Assembly: GCA_016283985.1 (NCBI GenBank) | Contig: JAEENZ010000029.1 | Span: forward strand, 1-20,586 | Direction: 5' to 3' | Source: Bacteroidales bacterium | Lineage (GTDB): Bacteria; Bacteroidota; Bacteroidia; Bacteroidales; UBA932 | Length of the DNA: 20,586 bases | Part shown: positions 14,849 to 20,586 of the stretch, in pieces | Numbering within the stretch: position 1 is the first letter of the stretch | Layout of the letters: each line of letters opens with the position of its first letter | Position numbers and translations under genes: made by a program | The notes under the pieces: generated by a model | Told to the model about the DNA's origin: nothing | Seen by the model: only the letters and a program-made list of their open reading frames with translations | The model's database searches: none

Positions 14849-17800
14849 TAGAAGTTAATGTCAATTCCGAACATGAATGTCTTCTGCCAGCCATAGATAT
14901 GGCCTTTGCTTCCGGTATTGGCAGCTTGCTCCGGATCCATGTAATCGCAGTGGAATCCGGGAGCCCAGCATGCAAGATTCTCTCCGGAGAAGTAGACGCG
15001 GACAGACTCCACATCCACTTTCTTGGTGAGTTTGTGAGGGAGGGTATATCCAACGGTCAGGTTCTTCAGACGGCAGTAGCCGAGGTTCTGCAGATACCTG
15101 TCGTTGACGGTGGTAAGCTCACGTCCGGAGCCGACACCCGCAACATATGCGCGGGGACGCGGGAAGTAAGCATCGGGGTTCTCCTCGCTCCAGCACCTGT
15201 CCAGGAAATCTTTCTGGATCCAGGATGAGAAAGGACGTGCATAAGGACCCCAGAAGTAACGTGCATCGACGCTGGGATACCAGTTAAGTTTGCCGATGCC
15301 CTGCAGGAACATGGAGAAATCCAGTCCGGCCCAGTTGAAGCCGATAGTGGCGCCATACTGGTAGCGGGGCCGGGAGTTACCTATGATCTTGCGGTCGCCG
15401 GGATTGTCGACGGTGTTGGATCCTTTGCCGATTATTCCATCTCCATCCAGATCCACGTATTTGAGGTCACCAGCGCGCAGTCCATGGTTCTCACCGGTCG
15501 AAGCATATATGATGGAACATACGGGAGACTGGTCCACAGAATAGGCGGCAGCCTCTGCATCCGATGCAAAGTAACCGTCGGTGATGTATCCCCAGATCTC
15601 TCCGTAACGCATACCTTCATAGTATGTCGAGAGGTCCTTGGTGGGATTGTCGAACTTGGTGATATAGCCGATGAAATCGTTGAAAGTACCGGTGACGGAG
15701 TATTCAAAAGGCTTGCCGAGGAGGCTGAAATGATTCCTGTAGGTAAGCGCGAGTTCATAACCGGTAGTACGAAGGTCGGCGTTGTTCGTCTTTGGAGCGG
15801 ATGCGCCATAGACAGAAGGAAGGGCCTTTCCGGTAGTCAGCATGTTCTTGGTGTCGCGGATGTAGGCTTCCCCTGTGAAGGTAATCTTGTTGTCGAGGAA
15901 TGCCAGATCCAGACCTATGTTCTTCTGCTGCACGGTTTCCCAGGTAAGGTTGGAGGCCACGGGATCGCCGTAGCTCGCGGTGGCGGATTTGCCGCCGCCG
16001 AAGAGGTAAGTCTGGGTGCCGAGGGTAACCGAACGGATATAATCGTAATAACCCACCTGCTGGTTGCCGAGGCTACCATAGGAGAACCTCAGCTTGGCAT
16101 CGTTCATCCAACTCTTCAGCGGGGAGAAGAACTCCTCTTCGGAGACTCTCCAACCGAGGGAGAAGGACGGGAACATTCCGAAACGCTGGCCTCTGGGGAA
16201 ACGGGACGTGCCGTCGTAACGGCCGCTGACCTCGAAGAGGTACTTGCCTTTGTAGTCGTAGTTGAAACGGCCAAAGAAGCCCATCAGGGCATATTCGCTC
16301 TGGCCGCCGGCGGTTTCCGTACGCTTTACGCCCTCATCGTCACCACTGACCAGGTTCTGGTCGTTCAGTTCCTGAGAGAGGAGATAGTAGCCCGTGGCGG
16401 TGAGTTTCTTGTGATAGTACGATTCGTACTGGCCACCGGCCATCACCTTGACATGGTGGGCGTCGTTGAAAGTATCCGTGTATGTGGCGAATACGTTGGC
16501 GGAATGCATGTCGATCGTCTGGAACTGCTCCGTCAGTTTGTCTTCATTCTCGCCGGTCGTAAGAGTTTCCGTCTTCATGGGGATGTTCGCACCATAGGTC
16601 ACGTTGACCTGACGGTTCAGGCTCTGGGAGGTGTTGTAGGAATAACTGTAGTTTCCCTTGATCTCCAGTTGCTTGATCGGCTTCAGAGTAACCTCGGTCG
16701 TATTGGTGAGGTTGCTCGTCCTGCTCCGGTTCTTGTAGTTCTTGTCGGCGAGAATGCCGGAATAGATGTTGACATTGCCGTAATCGGTTTTTTGCACCAT
16801 GGTTCCGTCGGGATACTCCGGGACGAGATACGAGAAGTTGCCTGCGGAAAGGTTGTAGAATGTGGAACTTTCATTGCTGGCTCCCGGATAGGTGTAGATG
16901 GATGAATAGAAAGCCGTATTGTTGCTGACGTTCATCCACGGCCTCACATCAAAGGAGAAACGCGCGCGGAGGTTGTATTTCCTGTAGATATCGGGGTTCA
17001 GGCGGAAAATGCCCTGCTCCTTGTTATAGTTGGCCGAGAGGAAGTACTTGATGGTCTTGGAGCCGCCGCGGAACGAGATGTCGTGGTTCTGCATGGGCTT
17101 GATATCGTTGAAGAAGTAGTGCCACCAGTCGGTGTTGCCGTAGAACTTGTAGGTATTGCGGCCCTGGCTCTGGTCTATGACCACCCAAGGGCGGGCAGGA
17201 TTCTCGGTGACGTCGTCGCGCCTGGCCCACAGTTCCGCCATATCGTCTTCCGTATAGTAGACCTGCGGCTTGCCCTGATATGCGTTCATGAACTTGTTGG
17301 CGATGTACACCGATTCGTAACCGCGCGTCTCCCAGTCCGTGGAAGCGGTAGGAGAGGAATAGCCCCAGCGGCTGCTGTAGCGCACGTGGGCGTATCCTTC
17401 ACTGTCACCGCCGGACTTGGTGGTAACCAGCACGACACCGAACGCGGCCTTAGCACCGTAAACGGCTGCGGAAGATGCGTCCTTGAGGACAGAGATGCTT
17501 TCCACGTCGTTTGGGTTCACCCTCGCCAGGTCTCCGACCACACCGTCGACCAACACCAGCGGTGAACCCGAGTTGATGGAGTTCCAACCGCGGATGTTCA
17601 GGGAATAACCCTCACCTGGACGGCCGGTGGAAGTAGTAACCGTCATTCCTGGCACGGTACCCTGGAGGATACCTCCCAGGTTGGCGCTCGAACGATTCTC
17701 AATGGACTTGGAAGAAACCACGGAAACTGCTCCGGTCAGATTCTCCTTCTTGATGGTGCCGTAACCCACGACCACAGCATCTTCGATGAAGAGAAGGTCT

Positions 17801-18327
17801 TCTTCGAGGGTAACTTTAAGCGAACTTTGCCCTGCTACTGCAACTTCCTTGCTCTTGTATCCGATGGTTGTCAGCTCAAGCACTGCATTCGAGGGGGCGT
17901 TGATGGAGAAACTGCCGTCGAGTCCTGTTACAGTACCGGTTGACGTGCCTTTGATGATAACTCCCACACCCATGATGGGTTCGCCTTTCGTGTCCACAAC
18001 AACGCCCTTCACTCCCGACTCCCGTTTCGGAGGCTTGTTGCCTACAACGATATGGGAACCGCTGATTACACAGGAATACCCTGCTTTTCCAAGGACATTG
18101 TCCAGAATGTCTCCGACGCTCACCGTCCCTGTCGGGACAGATACCGTAGCGGAAACATCCACCTTGGAAGCATCGTAATCAACAGACAATCCTGTCTGGG
18201 ATTCTATCTCCCTGAACAACTGGGCGACCGTCATCTGGCTGCCGGGCATTTTAACCCGTTGATTCTGTGCATACGCAACGATGCACAGAAAGCAACAGAA
18301 TAACGTTGTCAAAATGGTTCTTTTCAT
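14848..18327 (-). CDS. SusC/RagA family TonB-dependent transporter with STN domain
   Basis: 1159 residues. Signal peptide (cleavage near AYA20/QN). STN secretin/TonB domain about 22-97 (AQLFREIESQTGLSVDYD). A carboxypeptidase-regulatory-like beta domain spans about 104-175 (VKGVVVDTKGEPIMGVGV). A TonB-box-like DAVVVGYGT is at 183-191, followed by the plug with the SusC signature ISVLKDASSAAVYGAKAAFG at 278-297, then the 22-strand barrel ending in FGIDINF. The STN domain marks a transporter that signals to an anti-sigma factor, and the FecR gene lies 30 bases upstream. It forms the importer with the SusD encoded right after it. A DLDGDG stretch near the C-terminal third is common in this family. 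Confidence 0.97.
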   Translation of the reverse strand: MKRTILTTLFCCFLCIVAYAQNQRVKMPGSQMTVAQLFREIESQTGLSVDYDASKVDVSATVSVPTGTVSVGDILDNVLGKAGYSCVISGSHIVVGNKPPKRESGVKGVVVDTKGEPIMGVGVIIKGTSTGTVTGLDGSFSINAPSNAVLELTTIGYKSKEVAVAGQSSLKVTLEEDLLFIEDAVVVGYGTIKKENLTGAVSVVSSKSIENRSSANLGGILQGTVPGMTVTTSTGRPGEGYSLNIRGWNSINSGSPLVLVDGVVGDLARVNPNDVESISVLKDASSAAVYGAKAAFGVVLVTTKSGGDSEGYAHVRYSSRWGYSSPTASTDWETRGYESVYIANKFMNAYQGKPQVYYTEDDMAELWARRDDVTENPARPWVVIDQSQGRNTYKFYGNTDWWHYFFNDIKPMQNHDISFRGGSKTIKYFLSANYNKEQGIFRLNPDIYRKYNLRARFSFDVRPWMNVSNNTAFYSSIYTYPGASNESSTFYNLSAGNFSYLVPEYPDGTMVQKTDYGNVNIYSGILADKNYKNRSRTSNLTNTTEVTLKPIKQLEIKGNYSYSYNTSQSLNRQVNVTYGANIPMKTETLTTGENEDKLTEQFQTIDMHSANVFATYTDTFNDAHHVKVMAGGQYESYYHKKLTATGYYLLSQELNDQNLVSGDDEGVKRTETAGGQSEYALMGFFGRFNYDYKGKYLFEVSGRYDGTSRFPRGQRFGMFPSFSLGWRVSEEEFFSPLKSWMNDAKLRFSYGSLGNQQVGYYDYIRSVTLGTQTYLFGGGKSATASYGDPVASNLTWETVQQKNIGLDLAFLDNKITFTGEAYIRDTKNMLTTGKALPSVYGASAPKTNNADLRTTGYELALTYRNHFSLLGKPFEYSVTGTFNDFIGYITKFDNPTKDLSTYYEGMRYGEIWGYITDGYFASDAEAAAYSVDQSPVCSIIYASTGENHGLRAGDLKYVDLDGDGIIGKGSNTVDNPGDRKIIGNSRPRYQYGATIGFNWAGLDFSMFLQGIGKLNWYPSVDARYFWGPYARPFSSWIQKDFLDRCWSEENPDAYFPRPRAYVAGVGSGRELTTVNDRYLQNLGYCRLKNLTVGYTLPHKLTKKVDVESVRVYFSGENLACWAPGFHCDYMDPEQAANTGSKGHIYGWQKTFMFGIDINF

Positions 18328-18357
18328 ATGGCTATTTAGTGTTTAAAAAATGATATG

Positions 18358-19266
18358 TCAAAATCTCCAATAAATCCTGTCCGCATCCTTCTTGTAACTG
18401 GAGCCGGGAATGAGGAGTACCAGCACGTCGAGCATGTCATCCAGGCTTTCGCCGGGCATAAACCTCACGTTGAGTGCATTGCTCTTCATATTCTCTGCAT
18501 TGTAGTTGATCGACATGTTGAAGCGCCTTTCGAGCACGGATGCGATCTCGGGGAAAGATGCGTTACTGAATGTCAGATAGCCATCTTCCCATCCCAGAAT
18601 CTTCTTTGCATCCACCCTGGCAAAAGATACTTCCTTGTCGGAAGGTGAAAACACTATCTGATTGTCGGGCTCGAGGATATATGACTTATTCATGGAAGGG
18701 ATGGTTACCTCCACCTTACCCGCGCTGAGGGTGGTGCTGACCGTTTTTTCTCCGGCATAGGAATGGACGCAGAATTCGGTCCCGAGGGCCTTCACATCCA
18801 TATGCGAAGACTTTACTATGAAGGGCCTGGATGGATCCTGGGCCACATTGAAGTTGGCTTCGCCCGTTAGGAAGACTATGCGCTTGCCGTCTGTGAACTG
18901 CTCGGGATACAGAAGAGTGGAGCCGGAATTGAGGTGCACCACGGTGCCGTCGGAAAGAGTGACGGAAGTGGTCTGGCCATACTCGGCTACGAGATTACGG
19001 GTGTATTCCAAGGGAGATTTCGCGTAGTTCCTGCGCGCGATGGAATATGTTGCCAGGGCGGCAACAGCCAAGGCGGCGGCAACGGCGATTGCGGAAATCA
19101 GAATGCGGAAACAGCGTCTCTTTTTCTCGACCGAATCTATCCTGGTCCCCAGGCGGACCAGTTCCCTGTAAGACTTGGGGCCTGCTTCTACGGAACTCTC
19201 ATTCCATAATTCCTCCATAGAAAACTGGCCGCCAAAGAGATTCTCTTTGTAAGTGTTATTAACCAT
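18358..19266 (-). CDS. FecR-type anti-sigma factor (FecR and DUF4974 domains)
   Basis: 302 residues. A cytoplasmic N-terminus (1-52), lacking the longer zinc-finger-like domain, is followed by one membrane helix at about 53-76. A periplasmic FecR domain covers about 90-190 (RNLVAEYGQTTSVTLSDGTV, VHLNSGSTLLYP, RPFIVKSSHMDVKALGTEF). A C-terminal DUF4974-like domain follows (YLTFSNASFPEIASVLERRF, ending DADRIYWRF) and should contact the STN domain of SusC. It would hold the sigma factor encoded 41 bases upstream until SusC is occupied. The length is slightly below that of many Bacteroides FecR proteins but the domain set is complete. Confidence 0.95.
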   Translation of the reverse strand: MVNNTYKENLFGGQFSMEELWNESSVEAGPKSYRELVRLGTRIDSVEKKRRCFRILISAIAVAAALAVAALATYSIARRNYAKSPLEYTRNLVAEYGQTTSVTLSDGTVVHLNSGSTLLYPEQFTDGKRIVFLTGEANFNVAQDPSRPFIVKSSHMDVKALGTEFCVHSYAGEKTVSTTLSAGKVEVTIPSMNKSYILEPDNQIVFSPSDKEVSFARVDAKKILGWEDGYLTFSNASFPEIASVLERRFNMSINYNAENMKSNALNVRFMPGESLDDMLDVLVLLIPGSSYKKDADRIYWRF

Positions 19267-19307
19267 AATTTATATATTAGTAAACTATGGTCAACGGAAC
19301 ACACAAA

Positions 19308-19844
19308 TTATTTTACTACTTTTCTGAGGTCGGCGAGGGTGCTGGTGATATGATTCTCTACGGTGCGTTTGCTGATCCCGAGTTCCCGGGCAATCTCCTC
19401 GTTGGAGAAGCCCTGCATCCTGCTCATAATGAATACCTTGCGCCTCTTGGACGGGAGCTGCCGCACGGTTTCCCAGATTGCGGATTCCATTTCCGAAGCA
19501 AACATGGCGGACTCCTTTGTAGGGGTGCTGGCGGAATCCCCTGCGACCATCTCTCCCTTGAACCTTGATTTTACCGCCACTTTGTCGAAATGGTTATACA
19601 CCTTGAACCTGGCCATCTGGAAAAGATATGCGGAGAATGATTTTACATCCGAGAACTTACGGCGCTGACTCCAGATATCATAGAATACATCCTGGGCGTA
19701 GTCATAGGCCATATCGCCATCCTCTATCAGGCGGGTAAAGAAATTAACCAGCCTGGGATGCCAGGTGAGGAAGAGCCACTCGAAAGCCAGCTTGTTGCCG
19801 CGGGCCAGTTCCTCAAGGCAGAATCTCTCGTCTTCCGCTGTCAT
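19308..19844 (-). CDS. ECF-type RNA polymerase sigma-70 factor, Bacteroides expansion family
   Basis: 178 residues. Region 2 is at about 17-85 (AFEWLFLTWHPRLVNFF, YDYAQDVFYDIW), and region 4 at about 128-175 (LPSKRRKVFIMSRMQGFSNE, then EIARELGISKRTVENHIT, a clear helix-turn-helix). There is no anti-sigma or extra C-terminal domain. Its ATG overlaps the recJ stop (ATGA) and its ribosome-binding site GGGGGAGGA lies inside the end of recJ. The FecR gene follows, giving the standard trans-envelope triad with SusC. It should drive the susC operon when released by FecR. No dedicated promoter is visible in the window. Confidence 0.95.
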   Translation of the reverse strand: MTAEDERFCLEELARGNKLAFEWLFLTWHPRLVNFFTRLIEDGDMAYDYAQDVFYDIWSQRRKFSDVKSFSAYLFQMARFKVYNHFDKVAVKSRFKGEMVAGDSASTPTKESAMFASEMESAIWETVRQLPSKRRKVFIMSRMQGFSNEEIARELGISKRTVENHITSTLADLRKVVK

Positions 19845-20586
19845 ATGATATCCTCCCCCTTGCGCATATCGCGGATGCGGAGCTGGGTGAAGGTATTGCC
19901 GGCGAAGTAGTTCTCCACGATGGCATAGCAGACATCCACCGGGTTGCCTTCCTTAACATACTCGAAGTAGTCTGCCAGGTTGAAGGCGATGGCCGGCACC
20001 TTGTGGTAGGGCTGGTCTTCCTGGATCAGGTCCAGCTTCATGTGCGCTCCGCCTGCGCCCACCTTGCGTCCATCGCCCGCATCATATACGTTGCGGGTCA
20101 TGAAGATGGGGTTGTGGTTGCCGGGGCCGAATGGCTGGAACTGCTTGAGGATGCGGAAGAACTTGGGGGTAATCTGCGCGAAATTGAGTTCGGAATCGAT
20201 GTCCACCACGGGGGTAAGCATGTCGGAGGTGATGTGCTCGCCCACGAACTTGTCCATGCGGGCGGCGAATTCCGGGAGCTTATCCTCGGTGAGGGTGAGG
20301 CCGGCGGCGTAGGTGTGGCCGCCGAAGTTTTCCATAAGGTCTGCGCAGCTCTCGATAGCGGCATAGAGGTCGAATTTGCCGGCGCTGCGGGCCGATCCGG
20401 TCACGAATCCATTACTGCTGGTGAGTACCACGGTGGGCTTGAAGTAGGCCTCGACCAGACGGGATGCCACGATGCCCACCACGCCCTTGTTCCATTTGGG
20501 ATTGTAGACGATGGTGACGTTCTCCCGCGCGAGGCATTTGCCGGACTCTACCATCTCCAAGGCCTCGGCCGTGATCTCGCGGTCTA
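19841..20586 (-). CDS. recJ: single-stranded-DNA-specific exonuclease RecJ, C-terminal part
   Basis: The frame is open from the right edge (codons begin at 20584) and ends in TGA at 19841, leaving about 247 residues of a protein usually near 570. Visible landmarks are DHHA1-domain motifs (GVVGIVASRLVEAYFKPTVV, GSARSAGKFDLYAAI, FGGHTYAAGL) and the following OB-like domain (FQPFGPGNHNPIF). The N-terminal DHH catalytic domain lies outside the window. A TTG at 20560 is not a start, because the family sequence continues upstream of it (DREITAEAL). RecJ is a 5'-3' single-strand exonuclease acting in recombination and repair. It is housekeeping and probably supplies the upstream border of the accessory region. 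Confidence 0.94.
   Translation of the reverse strand, partial: DREITAEALEMVESGKCLARENVTIVYNPKWNKGVVGIVASRLVEAYFKPTVVLTSSNGFVTGSARSAGKFDLYAAIESCADLMENFGGHTYAAGLTLTEDKLPEFAARMDKFVGEHITSDMLTPVVDIDSELNFAQITPKFFRILKQFQPFGPGNHNPIFMTRNVYDAGDGRKVGAGGAHMKLDLIQEDQPYHKVPAIAFNLADYFEYVKEGNPVDVCYAIVENYFAGNTFTQLRIRDMRKGEDII

Noticed and set aside
15484..16905. 473-codon plus-strand frame within susC
   Set aside because: Shadow of the SusC coding frame; no recognisable motif and no upstream signals.
19267..19307. AT-rich gap between sigma factor and FecR genes as a possible promoter
   Set aside because: Only a partial -7-like TAATTTG and no well-spaced -33 element could be found; a simple intra-operon gap is sufficient.

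Overview
The window looks like chromosomal DNA from a member of the Bacteroidales; I cannot name the genus. The evidence is a SusC/SusD pair with a Bacteroidetes-type ECF sigma factor and FecR anti-sigma, many short lipoprotein signal peptides with CNKE/CDKE-like starts, a DUF1735 domain, GLUG-repeat lipoproteins and an Rpn-family nuclease. No tRNA, rRNA or CRISPR array was seen. Coding density is very high; the longest gene-free stretch is about 220 bases (2408-2628).

Layout, reading the minus strand from right to left: the 3' end of recJ (19841-20586, cut by the window edge) overlaps an ECF sigma factor gene by 4 bases. A FecR anti-sigma gene follows, then susC (with an N-terminal STN signalling domain) and susD. 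Next come a DUF1735-GLUG lipoprotein, an IPT/TIG plus phosphodiester glycosidase (NAGPA) lipoprotein and a lipoprotein ending in a probable galactose-binding-like jelly roll. After that are two repeats of the same unit, a micro-protein gene of about 53 codons followed by a large GLUG-repeat lipoprotein gene. All gaps from sigma factor to 3669 are 1-41 bases, so this looks like one long transcription unit of ten further genes after the sigma factor.

A plus-strand Rpn-type nuclease/transposase gene (2629-3546) interrupts the series. It has its own probable promoter on the left and a shared hairpin on the right. Beyond it lies a third micro-protein plus GLUG lipoprotein unit (2276-2407 and 1-2256) with its own candidate promoter. 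The second gene runs off the left edge, exactly where its linker begins to resemble the linker that precedes the NAGPA domain at 9773-11089.

Working model (inference): SusC/SusD import a surface-captured ligand. Ligand binding to SusC is passed through its STN domain to FecR, which frees the sigma factor. The only recognisable enzyme is a phosphodiester glycosidase, so a sugar-phosphodiester polymer or phosphoglycan is a better guess than an ordinary polysaccharide. The GLUG lipoproteins would be surface binding or adhesive proteins. The most novel-looking element is a family of three micro-proteins, absent from obvious six-frame calls in two cases. Each sits 12-19 bases upstream of a GLUG lipoprotein gene, and one carries a run of nine Gs at its start that could make it phase variable.
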